64,000 bases of DNA from Microbacterium arborescens. GTDB taxonomy: Bacteria; Actinomycetota; Actinomycetes; Actinomycetales; Microbacteriaceae. A program made the translations under genes and the position numbers. This document shows, in pieces, positions 33,800-43,335 of this stretch. The stretch's first letter is position 1, and every line of letters starts with the position of its first letter. The notes under the pieces are model-generated. The model made no database searches and was not told where the DNA came from. It worked only from the letters and a program-made list of their open reading frames with translations. The stretch is taken from assembly GCF_030369635.1 (NCBI RefSeq), contig NZ_CP128474.1:434001-498000 (forward strand). Direction: 5' to 3'.

Positions 33800-34081
33800 A
33801 TGACCGATGACGCATCCGCCGCGCCCGCGCTGATCCTCGCCCGCCTATCGGCCGAGCGTGAGTCGCTCGTGGGCGCCATGTTCATCGGGCTCGGCGCGGT
33901 CGGGCTCGCCATCGTGGTCATCGCGCTGGCCTTCTCGCCCGGCCTCAACATGCCGGTGCTCGTGGGTGTCGGCGTGGGGGCTGTCCTGCTCGTCCATGGC
34001 ATCCTGCGCCGCGGGGCCGCCGCGCGCGCCATCGTCGCACTCGACCGGCTCGACCCCGCTGCGCCACCCGCGTCCCGCTGA
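33800..34081 (+). CDS. small two-helix membrane protein
   Basis: A 93-residue protein of unknown function. After a charged N-terminus (about 1-24), two hydrophobic helices at about 27-48 and 51-68 form a hairpin, followed by a basic tail with repeated arginine and proline. Both termini are probably cytoplasmic. It has its own leaderless-type promoter, 57 nt after putA, and a hairpin downstream shared with the convergent TetR gene. No family is recognised. Confidence 0.75.
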   Translation: MTDDASAAPALILARLSAERESLVGAMFIGLGAVGLAIVVIALAFSPGLNMPVLVGVGVGAVLLVHGILRRGAAARAIVALDRLDPAAPPASR

Positions 34082-34093
34082 CGGCGGCGACGT

Positions 34094-34115
34094 CCCGCTG
34101 ACCGCGGCCAGCGGG
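34094..34115. terminator. bidirectional terminator hairpin
   Basis: CCCGCTG (34094-34100) and CAGCGGG (34109-34115) form a 7-bp stem with an 8-nt loop, right between the stop codons of the convergent small membrane protein and tetR. Confidence 0.6.
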
Positions 34116-34116
34116 G

Positions 34117-34674
34117 TCAGACGAAGCGCTCGAGCACGGCGGTCACGTGGGCGTCCAGCGCCGCGCCCGTCGGCTCGGGGTCGATGCCGAGGAGGCGCCG
34201 GCGGTGCGGTTCGCCGAGGAGAGCCGCGAAGAGATGCTCTGCGCGGCGCTCGTCGCCGCCCAGATGCGCGGCCAGGTATCGCTGCGCAGCGACGGGGCCC
34301 GCGTCGTAGAACGCGTGTGAGATCGCGGGGTCGTCCAGGGCGACTGCGACGGCCGCGCGGTGCAGCCCGACGGCCCGGTCGGCGAAGAGCGCCGCTGCGA
34401 CGAGCGTGCAGGCCTGCCGGAGGTCGCGTGCCGCGACGTCGAGGTAGCCGTGGACGTCGGTCACCGCCGCGCGGAGCAGCGCCGACTTGTCGCCGATCCG
34501 CTCGTAGATGGTGCGCTTGGTCACGCCTGCCTCCTGCGCGATCGTGTCGAGCGAAGCGGCGTGGAAGCCGACGTCGACGAACAGCCGAGCCGCGACGGCG
34601 ACGATGCGGGCGTCGCGCGCCGCCTGCTCATGGGCGGGTGGCCGGCCGCGACGCCGGTCTGCGGTCGAGGGCAT
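34117..34674 (-). CDS. TetR-family transcriptional regulator
   Basis: A 185-residue TetR repressor. The helix-turn-helix at residues about 39-60 contains SLDTIAQEAGVTKRTIYERIGDKS with the usual KxxxYxxxxxK pattern. The rest is the helical ligand-binding and dimer domain. A TAGCCT hexamer ends 6 nt before the ATG, so it is leaderless. It is divergent from a DUF952 gene, and an 8-bp inverted repeat lies in the 49-bp gap, placed to control both genes. Ligand unknown. Confidence 0.9.
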   Translation of the reverse strand: MPSTADRRRGRPPAHEQAARDARIVAVAARLFVDVGFHAASLDTIAQEAGVTKRTIYERIGDKSALLRAAVTDVHGYLDVAARDLRQACTLVAAALFADRAVGLHRAAVAVALDDPAISHAFYDAGPVAAQRYLAAHLGGDERRAEHLFAALLGEPHRRRLLGIDPEPTGAALDAHVTAVLERFV

Positions 34675-34680
34675 GGCGAC

Positions 34681-34686
34681 AGGCTA
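34681..34686 (-). promoter_or_regulatory. -10 TAGCCT, leaderless start of tetR
   Basis: On the minus strand TAGCCT ends exactly 6 nt before the ATG at 34674. Confidence 0.6.
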
Positions 34687-34690
34687 TCAG

Positions 34691-34712
34691 AATGATACGG
34701 TGGCGTTTCATT
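34691..34712. promoter_or_regulatory. TetR-type operator AATGATAC-n6-GTTTCATT
   Basis: Two 8-bp arms agree at seven of eight positions and are separated by 6 bp, the geometry of TetR operators. It lies just upstream of the tetR -10 and just before the AAGGAGG ribosome binding site (34713-34720) of the divergent gene, so one bound repressor could shut both. Confidence 0.7.
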
Positions 34713-34723
34713 AAGGAGGCGTC

Positions 34724-35044
34724 ATGGACGAGATCGTCTGTCACATCGCGATCGCCGACGACTGGGGCATGAGCCGCAAGTTCGGCGAGTACGAGGTCGC
34801 GACGCGCGGCGTGCCGTGGGAGCCGGGCGGGTACATCCGAGCCTGCGATCCGGGCGACGTCGCCGCGGTCGTCGCGACCGTCTACGCCGACGTGCGACTG
34901 CCGCTGCTGCGGATCGACTGCAGCGTCGAGGGGCTCGCCCGCAACGGCGTCGAGGTCACGAGGGTCGACGGACGGCCCCGCATCCACGGGCCCATCCCGA
35001 TGAACGCGGATGCCGTCGTCGGCGAGCATCCACTCACGGCCTGA
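34724..35044 (+). CDS. DUF952-like protein under TetR control
   Basis: A 106-residue small soluble protein. The order of segments fits the DUF952 family: HIAIADDWGMSRKFGEYEVAT near the start, the GYIRACDPGDVAAVVATVYADVRLPLLRID middle, and the RIHGPIPMNADAVV end, where the family has a conserved H-x-YGPLP-like motif. The biochemical role of DUF952 is unknown, although the fold is related to ADP-ribosyltransferase-like domains in some analyses. A strong AAGGAGG precedes the ATG. It is divergent from tetR and shares its operator. Confidence 0.75.
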   Translation: MDEIVCHIAIADDWGMSRKFGEYEVATRGVPWEPGGYIRACDPGDVAAVVATVYADVRLPLLRIDCSVEGLARNGVEVTRVDGRPRIHGPIPMNADAVVGEHPLTA

Positions 35045-35068
35045 GTGGCAGCAGCGCCGGACGCGCGG

Positions 35069-35099
35069 CGGCCCGCCCCGGGCGAACCGGAGCGGGCCG
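35069..35099. terminator. bidirectional terminator hairpin
   Basis: A stem of 13 bp with one mismatch (CGGCCCGC then CCCGG, against CCGGA then GCGGGCCG) closes on a GCGAA loop, between the convergent DUF952-like and aldo/keto reductase genes. Confidence 0.8.
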
Positions 35100-35120
35100 T
35101 CGTGACGTCCGTGCGCCGGG

Positions 35121-36011
35121 TCAGGCGTCGATGCCGACCGACCGCGACAGGCGCGCGCGCTCGTCGCCCGAGAGCTCGAGGTGGACGGCCTTCGCGCTGT
35201 CGATGATCGACTCCGCCCGACGGGCTCCCGGGATGGGGATGACGGTGTCGCCCAGCCCCAGCTCCCATGCCAGCACGACCTGCTGCGGGCTCACGTCGTG
35301 GGCGCGGGCGACCTCGCCGAAGGCGGCGAAGCGCTCGCCGATCGACCGCGCTCCGCCGCCCGTGCCGCCCAGGGGGCTCCAGGGGAGGAAGGCGATCCCG
35401 CGGTCGACGCAGTACCGCAGCTCGTCGTAGCTGCCCGGATGCCGCGGCGAGAACTCGTTCTGCACGCTCGTGAGGTTGCCCTCGCCGAGCACCTGCTCGG
35501 CGATCTCGATCTCCTCGACGCTCGCGTTCGAGATGCCGACCGCGCGGATCTTGCCCTCCTGCTGCAGGGTCTTGAGGTTCTCCATCACCTCGCCGTAGAC
35601 CATCCAGCGGTCGGGCCGGTGGTACTGGTAGAGGTCGATCACATCGACGCGGAGAGCGCGGAGCGACGCCTCGACGGCCTTCCGGAGATAGTCGAGCGAG
35701 CCGTCCCGACCCCACTTCTCGCCCTCGCTGCGAGTGATCCCGCCCTTGGTCGCTACGACGATCTGAGACCGATCGCCGCTCCACGTGGCCAGGGCCTCGG
35801 CCATGATCTCCTCGTTGTGGCCCATCGTGTCCCAGCTCGGGGCGTAGATGTCCGCCGTGTCGAGCAGGGTGACGCCCGCGTCGAGTGCGGCGTGGACCGT
35901 CGCGACGGCATCCTCGCGGTCGGGGATCTGCTTGTCGTTGTTCATCGAGACGGGCATCCCGCCCAGGCCGATGGCCGAGACGGTGAACGGTCCGAGGGTG
36001 CGCTGCTGCAT
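35121..36011 (-). CDS. aldo/keto reductase
   Basis: A 296-residue NADPH-dependent aldo/keto reductase with the full catalytic tetrad Asp51, Tyr56, Lys89 and His131. The C-terminal phosphate-binding segment IPIPGARRAESI is the usual cofactor clamp. It is distinct from the reductase at 369-1382, being closer to the general-stress YccK/YhdN-like group. The ATG at 36011 has AAGGAGA 6 nt upstream. It is divergent from the aminotransferase-like gene with 173 bp between. Substrate unknown. Confidence 0.92.
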   Translation of the reverse strand: MQQRTLGPFTVSAIGLGGMPVSMNNDKQIPDREDAVATVHAALDAGVTLLDTADIYAPSWDTMGHNEEIMAEALATWSGDRSQIVVATKGGITRSEGEKWGRDGSLDYLRKAVEASLRALRVDVIDLYQYHRPDRWMVYGEVMENLKTLQQEGKIRAVGISNASVEEIEIAEQVLGEGNLTSVQNEFSPRHPGSYDELRYCVDRGIAFLPWSPLGGTGGGARSIGERFAAFGEVARAHDVSPQQVVLAWELGLGDTVIPIPGARRAESIIDSAKAVHLELSGDERARLSRSVGIDA

Positions 36012-36184
36012 GGGTCTCCTTCGACGTTTCGCGGTGGTGTGATCCCAGCCTGGCAGTCGGGCAAGCGATCCGGCAGCATCTTGCGCAATCGCACAGCGGG
36101 CCCCACGGGCGCCCGGGGGAGAATGGGTGCCGGCCGCCCGGCGACCCGCCGCCGCGTGCGCGACCGCCGAAGCCAGGAGCCCGA

Positions 36185-37309
36185 ATGACGTTCGCCGACC
36201 ACCACCCGACGCCCGATGCACGCGAGGCGGGAGCCCCTGTGCATGTCCTCGCGGGAAAGCCGCCCCTGCTGCCGGTCATGGTCGCGACGGGCGACGGGGC
36301 GTGGATGACCGACGTCGAGGGGCGTCGCTACCTCGACCTGACCGGCGACCCGGCGCTCACCTTCGGGCATCGGCATCCCGCCCTGCTCGCCGTCGCGACC
36401 GAGCAGCTCGGGCGGTTGACGGCGAGGAGCGCGGTCGTCGCCGACGACCGTACGGACGGATTCGCCGACGCGCTCGCTGCCGTGCTCGGCGCTGAGGCGG
36501 TGCTTCCGGCTGCCTCCGGGCCCGACGCGCTCCGAGCCGCCGTCGAGATCGCGCTCGGCGCGGGGGAGCGGGGGAACGTCGTCGTCGCGGCCGGCTCGCA
36601 CCCCGAGTTCGCGGCATCCGGCGCGGCCACGGTGCCCTTCGGTGACATCGACGCTCTCGTCGCGGCGCTGGACGGCACCGTCGGCGCCGTCGTCCTCGAA
36701 CCCGTCCAGGCCGCAGCAGGAGTCATCGCCGCGCCCGCGGGCTATCTCGCGGCCGCGCGACGGGCGTGCGCCGACCGCGGGGTCATCCTGATCCTCGACG
36801 AGACGCGCAGCGGCCTCGGCCGGCTCGGCGACACCGTCGCGCTCGGCGGGGAGGGCGAGGCCCCCGATCTCCGGGTGATCGGGCCGGCGCTCGGCGGAGG
36901 CATCATTCCCGTCGCTGCCGTCGTCGGAAGCCGAGCGCTGCTCGGTGAAGCAACGGCACCGGTGCCGGTGTCTCCGCTCGCGAGCGCCATCGCGCACCGC
37001 GTGGTCGAGATGCTCGAGGCGGGCGAGCTGCAGAACCGGGCCCGCGCGCTCGCCGAGCACCTGGCCGCGCGGATCGAGGTGCTCGTGGGAGCCGGGGCCG
37101 TCGGCGTCCGCACCGCGGGTGTCTGGGCGGGCGTCGACGTCGACCCCGAGGTCGTGACGGCGGCCGAGGTCGCTCGGCGACTCGTCGCGCGCGGCCTGCT
37201 GGTCGACGTCGTGGGTGACGCGACGGTCGTGCTGGCTCCGCCGCTGGTCGTCCGGGCGACCGAGCTCGACTGGGCGATCGAGCAGCTGCGGGTCGTGCTC
37301 GCGGCCTGA
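36185..37309 (+). CDS. class III aminotransferase-like protein lacking the PLP lysine
   Basis: A 374-residue protein with the fold of class III (ornithine-type) aminotransferases. The opening GAWMTDVEGRRYLDLTGD, the LEPVQAAAGVIAAPAGYLAAAR stretch and LILDETRSGLGRLG (with the aspartate that contacts the PLP nitrogen) are recognisable. However, the lysine that forms the Schiff base, expected in the G-K-x-L/I-x-G-G segment, is proline here (VIGPALGGGIIP), and the only lysine in the protein is Lys25. The HGSTYGGNP segment is also missing. It therefore cannot work as a normal transaminase and is either a pseudoenzyme or has a new role. The frame is intact, so it is not a simple pseudogene. Confidence 0.8.
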   Translation: MTFADHHPTPDAREAGAPVHVLAGKPPLLPVMVATGDGAWMTDVEGRRYLDLTGDPALTFGHRHPALLAVATEQLGRLTARSAVVADDRTDGFADALAAVLGAEAVLPAASGPDALRAAVEIALGAGERGNVVVAAGSHPEFAASGAATVPFGDIDALVAALDGTVGAVVLEPVQAAAGVIAAPAGYLAAARRACADRGVILILDETRSGLGRLGDTVALGGEGEAPDLRVIGPALGGGIIPVAAVVGSRALLGEATAPVPVSPLASAIAHRVVEMLEAGELQNRARALAEHLAARIEVLVGAGAVGVRTAGVWAGVDVDPEVVTAAEVARRLVARGLLVDVVGDATVVLAPPLVVRATELDWAIEQLRVVLAA

Positions 37310-37327
37310 CCCTGTCGCATCACGTCG

Positions 37328-37414
37328 CGATACATCTGCAGGACCGGTGGTGCTGGTGATGCTTCGCATCGCGCGCTGAGCACCACCGGCCCCGCGACTC
37401 TGACAGGTGTGTCG
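37328..37414. repeat. 87-bp inverted-repeat element, copy 1
   Basis: Tips are CGATAC and GTGTCG. The left arm (37326-37358) is identical to copy 2 at 32 of 33 positions. GACCGGTGGTGCT pairs with AGCACCACCGGC across the centre. It starts 18 nt after the aminotransferase-like gene. Confidence 0.8.
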
Positions 37415-37470
37415 CCACCGCCACGGAAATGACCGTTGACACCGTCGCGCCCCGCCCGCTACCGTGCTGG

Positions 37471-37524
37471 TCATACGTAGAAGCACACCGTTGTTCTTCT
37501 ACGGATCGGCGCTCATACGTATGA
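37471..37524. promoter_or_regulatory. two TCATACGTA operators 42 bp apart
   Basis: A perfect 12-bp palindrome TCATACGTATGA lies at 37513-37524, and a half-conserved copy TCATACGTAGAA at 37471-37482, exactly 42 bp (four helical turns) upstream. Between them TAGAAG and CTTCTA form a further inverted repeat (37478-37501). TTGTTC at 37491-37496 could be the -35. The likely ligand is the LacI protein encoded at 43332. Confidence 0.65.
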
Positions 37525-37560
37525 CCGCCGAAACCGCACGCCACGTCACAGGAGACCGGA

Positions 37561-39204
37561 ATGCGCACTTCCCGAATCGCCGCCGCTGCCGCCCTCGCGA
37601 CCGCGGCGCTCGCTCTGGCCGCCTGCACGCCGGGCACCGCTACGAACACCGCCGCCCGAGCCGACACGCTGATCTACGGCAAGTCCGACGGCGGTACGAC
37701 CTACGTCCGCAACTACAACGTCCTCGGTCCCGCGACCGAGAAGGCCCCCAACGCCGAGCTGATCTACGAGCCGCTCGCTCGCATCGACTACGCCAACGGC
37801 GCCGTCGTCGAGCCGTGGCTCGCCGAATCGCTGCAGTTCGACGAGGCCGGCACGGCTCTCACGATCGAGCTGCGCCCGGACGTCACGTTCTCGGACGGCG
37901 AGACGATGGATGCCGACGACGTCGTCTATTCGCTCTCGCTCCCGCTCGAGCGGCCCGAGCTCAACCTCGCGGGCGTGACCTATGAGGCGGTGAGCAAGAT
38001 CGACGACGACACGGTTCAGGTCGACTTCGCCGAGCCCTCGTTCGCCGCGCTCAACCAGTTCGCCTCGAGCTCGCTGCCGGTCGTTCCCGAGCACATCTGG
38101 CGCGACCAGGACCTCATGAGCTGGACGAACCCCGACCCGGTGGGCACGGGCCCCTTCACGGTCGATGCGTTCGCGGCCCAGCAGGTGACGCTCAAGGCGC
38201 GCGACGACTACTGGGGCGGGCAGATGCCCATGACCTACCTCAAGGTGCTCGCGACGAACGGCGAGGCGGTCAAGGCGCAGCTGCTCCGCGGCGACGTCGA
38301 CTGGGCGCCGGCATCGTGGGCGGGTGCGGAGGAGGAGTTCGTCGCGCAGAACCCCGAGACGAACCTGTACCAGCTCTACGCGACGGGCGGGGCCTACTCG
38401 ATGATGTACAACACCGCGCAGCCGCCCTTCGACAACGCCGACCTGCGGCGGGCACTCGCGCTGTCGATCCCACGCTCGGACATCACCGCGACGCTCAACC
38501 GGCCGGGCACCGAGGCCGGCCCGACGGGCCTCGTCGATCAGATCTACGCCGACTGGATCGCTCCGGAGTATCGCGGTGTCGTGCAGGACGTGGATGCCGC
38601 CGCCGCGCAGGCCGCGCTCGCGGCATCCGGCTTCACGGTCGTCGACGGCGCTCTGGAGAAGGACGGGCAGCGGTACTCGCCCCGGCTGTCGTTCAACCAG
38701 GACTTCGGGTGGAACGCCTACGCCGACATCATGATCAACAGCTGGAAGTCGGTGCTGGGCATCTCGGTGGCCCCGGCCGGGGCTCCGGGGGCGACCCTCT
38801 ACGACCAGCAGAAGACGGGCGACTTCGACCTGACGATCGCCACGACCGGCGGTGCCGGGGTCTACGGCGTCTACGGCTTCCTCGACAGCCGGTACGTCGA
38901 ACCGCTCGGTACCGCGGCCGCGACCAACATCGGACGCTGGAACGACCCCGAGACCGACCGCATCCTGTCGGATATGACCCGGGCGGCAGACGAGGAGACG
39001 CTGCGCTCGCTCGGACAGGAGATGCAGCGGATCGTCGTCGACGAGGTTCCCTTCAGCCCGCTGTACAACTCGTACTGGTTCGTCGACGTCAACGCGACGC
39101 ACTGGACCGGCTGGCCGACGCCCGACGACTTCGACGCGGTGCCCTTCCCGAGCCTCGGGCCCGACACCGTCCGCACCCTGCTCTCGCTGAAGCCCGCGTC
39201 ATGA
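37561..39204 (+). CDS. oligopeptide/oligosaccharide ABC importer, substrate-binding lipoprotein
   Basis: A 547-residue family 5 solute-binding protein. The signal peptide ends in the lipobox LAAC with Cys22, so it is lipid-anchored outside the membrane. Family features include IYEPLARIDYANGAVVEPWLAESLQ and DGETMDADDVVYSL. Family 5 receptors bind peptides but in actinobacteria often bind cello- or manno-oligosaccharides; the downstream GH5 enzyme and LacI regulator favour the sugar option. AGGAGA precedes the ATG. It opens a seven-gene operon ending at 45997, with the GH5 gene just beyond. Confidence 0.92.
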   Translation: MRTSRIAAAAALATAALALAACTPGTATNTAARADTLIYGKSDGGTTYVRNYNVLGPATEKAPNAELIYEPLARIDYANGAVVEPWLAESLQFDEAGTALTIELRPDVTFSDGETMDADDVVYSLSLPLERPELNLAGVTYEAVSKIDDDTVQVDFAEPSFAALNQFASSSLPVVPEHIWRDQDLMSWTNPDPVGTGPFTVDAFAAQQVTLKARDDYWGGQMPMTYLKVLATNGEAVKAQLLRGDVDWAPASWAGAEEEFVAQNPETNLYQLYATGGAYSMMYNTAQPPFDNADLRRALALSIPRSDITATLNRPGTEAGPTGLVDQIYADWIAPEYRGVVQDVDAAAAQAALAASGFTVVDGALEKDGQRYSPRLSFNQDFGWNAYADIMINSWKSVLGISVAPAGAPGATLYDQQKTGDFDLTIATTGGAGVYGVYGFLDSRYVEPLGTAAATNIGRWNDPETDRILSDMTRAADEETLRSLGQEMQRIVVDEVPFSPLYNSYWFVDVNATHWTGWPTPDDFDAVPFPSLGPDTVRTLLSLKPAS

Positions 39205-40280
39205 CCGCGCTCGGCGGGGCTCCCACGCCCACGACGACGACGGCTCTGGCCGAGGTCTCGGCGCGCCGGAAGCCCCGTCGGCGCAGCGGCGCCTTCCTCC
39301 TCAAGCGCCTCGGGTTCTACCTGGTCGCGGCCTGGTCGGCGATCACGTTGAACTTCGTCATCCCGCGCCTCATGCCCGGTGACCCGTCGGCGGCGATCAT
39401 CGACCAGCTCGAGCGGGTGAGCGGTCAGGCGCTGGCGCCGGAGGCGCTCGTGTCGATCCGCGGCCTCTTCGGCAATCCCGACCAGAACCTGTTCGAGCAG
39501 TACGGGGCCTACATCGGCCAGCTGGCGCGATTCGACCTCGGGGTGTCGATCTCGAACTTCCCGGTGCCGGTCGCCGACCTCGTCGGCGCGGGCCTGCCGT
39601 GGACGCTCCTGCTCGTGGGCACGACGACGGTCATCTCGTTCGTGCTCGGCACGATGCTCGGAGTCGCGGTCGGATGGCGGGCCGGGTCGCGGTTCGACTC
39701 GATCATGACGCCGCTCATCACCTTCGTCTCGTCGGTGCCCTACTTCTGGATCGCCCTGCTGGCCCTGTGGCTGTTCGGCTTCGTCCTCGGCTGGTTCCCG
39801 CTCTCGGGTGGGTACGACCCGAACCTCCCGATCTCGCTCGAGCCCGCGTTCGTGCTGAGCGTCATGCAGTACGGCGCGCTGCCCGCGCTGACGATCATCT
39901 TCTCGGCGTTCGGGGGATGGATGCTGGGCATGCGCAACATGACCGTCACGACGGTGCGCGAGGACTACGTGCTCCTCGCTCAGGCCAAGGGCCTCTCGCC
40001 CGCGCGAGTGCGCTGGCGGTATGCGGCCCGCAACGCGATGCTGCCGCAGTTCACCGGCTTCGCGATGGCGCTCGGCGGCGTGGTCGGCGGGGCGCTGCTG
40101 ACCGAGATCGTCTTCAGTTACCCGGGCATCGGGTACCTGCTGTTCTCCGCGCTGCAGAAGCGCGACTACCCGGTCATGCAGGGCGTGTTCCTGCTCGTGA
40201 CCCTCACCGTCCTGCTGGCGAACCTCATCGCCGACTCGCTCTACGTGTGGCTCGATCCTCGCGTCCGAGAGGAGAGCTGA
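39201..40280 (+). CDS. ABC importer permease (DppB-like)
   Basis: A 359-residue permease of the DppB/OppB type with six transmembrane helices; a long cytoplasmic N-terminus of about 35 residues precedes helix 1. The segment VREDYVLLAQAKGLSPARVRWRYAARNAMLP is the EAA coupling loop and the GLGG-like end of the family is visible in GGVVGGALLTEIVFSYPGIG. It begins in an ATGA overlap with the binding protein. It forms the channel with the next gene. Confidence 0.92.
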   Translation: MTALGGAPTPTTTTALAEVSARRKPRRRSGAFLLKRLGFYLVAAWSAITLNFVIPRLMPGDPSAAIIDQLERVSGQALAPEALVSIRGLFGNPDQNLFEQYGAYIGQLARFDLGVSISNFPVPVADLVGAGLPWTLLLVGTTTVISFVLGTMLGVAVGWRAGSRFDSIMTPLITFVSSVPYFWIALLALWLFGFVLGWFPLSGGYDPNLPISLEPAFVLSVMQYGALPALTIIFSAFGGWMLGMRNMTVTTVREDYVLLAQAKGLSPARVRWRYAARNAMLPQFTGFAMALGGVVGGALLTEIVFSYPGIGYLLFSALQKRDYPVMQGVFLLVTLTVLLANLIADSLYVWLDPRVREES

Positions 40281-40281
40281 C

Positions 40282-41202
40282 ATGCGCGCCTCCCTGCTCC
40301 GCAACGGCAAGGTCCTCTTCGGAGTCGTCGTGCTGGCGTTCTTCGTGCTGCTCGCCCTGCTCGGTCCCGTGCTGCTGTCGGCGCTCGGCCTCGACGCCCG
40401 CGCCAACGACATCTCGGCGATCGCCGCGCCCCCGAGCGCCGCGCATCCGCTCGGCACGACCCAGTTCGGGCAGGACGTGCTCGCCCAGGTCATCGAGGGC
40501 GCCCGAGGCTCGATGTTCGTCGGGTTCCTCGGTGCCGCCATCGGCACCGCGATCGCGATCGTCGTAGGGGTGCCCGCGGGCTACTTCGGCGGCACGACGG
40601 GCAACCTGCTGAACTTCCTCACCAACATCTTCCTCGTCATGCCGGTGCTGCCGTTGATCTTCGTCGTCGCCGGCTACCTGCAGGGAACGGGCCTGGTCAT
40701 GATCGCGATCATCATCGGGGTGTTCGGTTGGGCGGGAGGCGCGCGCACGCTCCGCGCGCAGGCGATGAGCGTGCGCAACCGTGACTTCGTGCAGGCCATG
40801 CGGATGCTGGGCGAGCCGCACCGCCGCCTCATCTTCGTCGAGGTGCTGCCGCACCTCTACGGCTGGATCGCGTCGATGTTCCTCGGCGGCCTCATCGGCG
40901 CGGTCATGGCCGAGGCCGGGCTCGCCTTCCTCGGGGTCTCCGATTCGTCGGCGATCAGCTGGGGCACGATGATCCAGGCCGCGCAGCAGCAGAGCGCGGT
41001 GCTGCGCGGGCTGTGGTGGTGGTTCGTGCCGCCGGGCCTGTGCATCGCCCTCGTGGGCACGGCGGCCGCGCTCATCAACTTCGGCGTCGACGAGCTCGCC
41101 AACCCCAAGCTCCGGGCGGCGAGCCGGCGGGTCGCCAAGCGCACCGCCTCGGTGCGCCGTGAGGCCGCCGTGCTCGAGACGACCGGCGCAGAGAGGGCAT
41201 GA
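40282..41202 (+). CDS. ABC importer permease (DppC-like)
   Basis: A 306-residue DppC/OppC-type permease with an N-terminal helix (about 12-35), a periplasmic segment containing HPLGTTQFGQDVLAQVIEGAR (the DppC hallmark), and five further helices. The EAA loop is NRDFVQAMRMLGEPHRRLIFVEVLPHL. The ATG is 2 nt after the DppB-like stop with GAGAG upstream. It pairs with the DppB-like subunit. Confidence 0.92.
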   Translation: MRASLLRNGKVLFGVVVLAFFVLLALLGPVLLSALGLDARANDISAIAAPPSAAHPLGTTQFGQDVLAQVIEGARGSMFVGFLGAAIGTAIAIVVGVPAGYFGGTTGNLLNFLTNIFLVMPVLPLIFVVAGYLQGTGLVMIAIIIGVFGWAGGARTLRAQAMSVRNRDFVQAMRMLGEPHRRLIFVEVLPHLYGWIASMFLGGLIGAVMAEAGLAFLGVSDSSAISWGTMIQAAQQQSAVLRGLWWWFVPPGLCIALVGTAAALINFGVDELANPKLRAASRRVAKRTASVRREAAVLETTGAERA

Positions 41203-41203
41203 C

Positions 41204-42243
41204 ATGACGATGATCCAGGAGAGACGACCGGATGCGCCCTCGGATGCCGCGGGCTCGGATGTCCTGCTCGAAGTGCGGGGGCTCACGGTCGAGTACGCCG
41301 GTGCCACGGGCGCCGTGCGTGCGTGCGCCGACGTCACCTTCGATCTGCACCGGGGCGAGATCCTCGGGGTCGTGGGCGAGTCGGGGTCGGGCAAGTCGAC
41401 GCTCATCACCGCGCTCACCCGGCTGCAGCGGCCCCCGGCCGTCACGACGGCGGGGAGCGTGGTCTACCACCCCCGCGAGGGCGGCGCCGGGATCGATCTC
41501 GTGCAGCTCACCCCGCGGCGGCTGCGGGGACTGCGCTGGACGCGGATGTCGATCGTGCTGCAGAGCGCGATGGATGCCCTCAACCCCGTCACCCGCGTCG
41601 GAGAGCAGTTCGTCGACGTGCTGCGCACGCACGACCGCTCGATGAGCCGGGCCGCGGCCTGGGACGAGGCGCGTCGGCTGCTCGGGCTCGTCGGAATCTC
41701 GGCCGATCGTGCGCGGAGCTTCCCGCACGAGCTGTCGGGCGGGATGCGGCAGCGCGCGACCATCGCGCTGGCCCTCGCCTGCCGGCCCGAGCTCGTGGTG
41801 ATGGACGAGCCGACGACGGCGGTCGACGTCGTGATGCAGCGCCAGATCCTCGCCCAGGTTCTGCGGCTGCGCCGCGAGCTCGGATTCGCCGTCGTGTTCG
41901 TGACGCACGACCTGTCGCTGCTGCTCGAGCTCGCCGACCGCATCGCCGTCATGTACGCGGGCCGCATCGTCGAGCTCGCCGCGTCGCGCGAGATCTATCG
42001 CTCGCCGCTGCATCCGTACACGCAGGGGCTCCGCGACTCCTTCCCGCCGTTGCACGCCCCGATCGAGCGTCTCGAGGGCATTCCGGGAACGCCCCCCGAC
42101 CTGCGTCTGCTGCCCGCCGGCTGCCCGTTCGCGCCGCGCTGCGCCCACGCGTTCGACCGCTGCCGGTCCGAGTTGCCGCTGCTCACCCCGCACGGCGAGC
42201 GATCCGTCGCCTGCCATCTGCGCGAACCCGAGGAGGTCGGGTC

Positions 42244-42247
<4 letters not shown>
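41204..42247 (+). CDS. ABC importer ATPase (DppD-like)
   Basis: A 347-residue ATP-binding subunit. Walker A is GESGSGKS with Lys64; the signature is LSGGMRQRA; Walker B and D-loop are LVVMDEPTTAVD. The C-terminal oligopeptide-transporter domain with three conserved cysteines appears as GCPFAPRCAHAFDRC. The start at 41204 lies one base after the DppC-like stop. It energises uptake together with the DppF-like subunit. Confidence 0.93.

Positions 42248-43331
<1,084 letters not shown>

Positions 43332-43335
<4 letters not shown>

Noticed and set aside
36185..37309. Aminotransferase-like gene as a frameshifted pseudogene
   Set aside because: The frame is continuous from start to stop, with ribosome binding site and normal length; the loss is of specific residues only.
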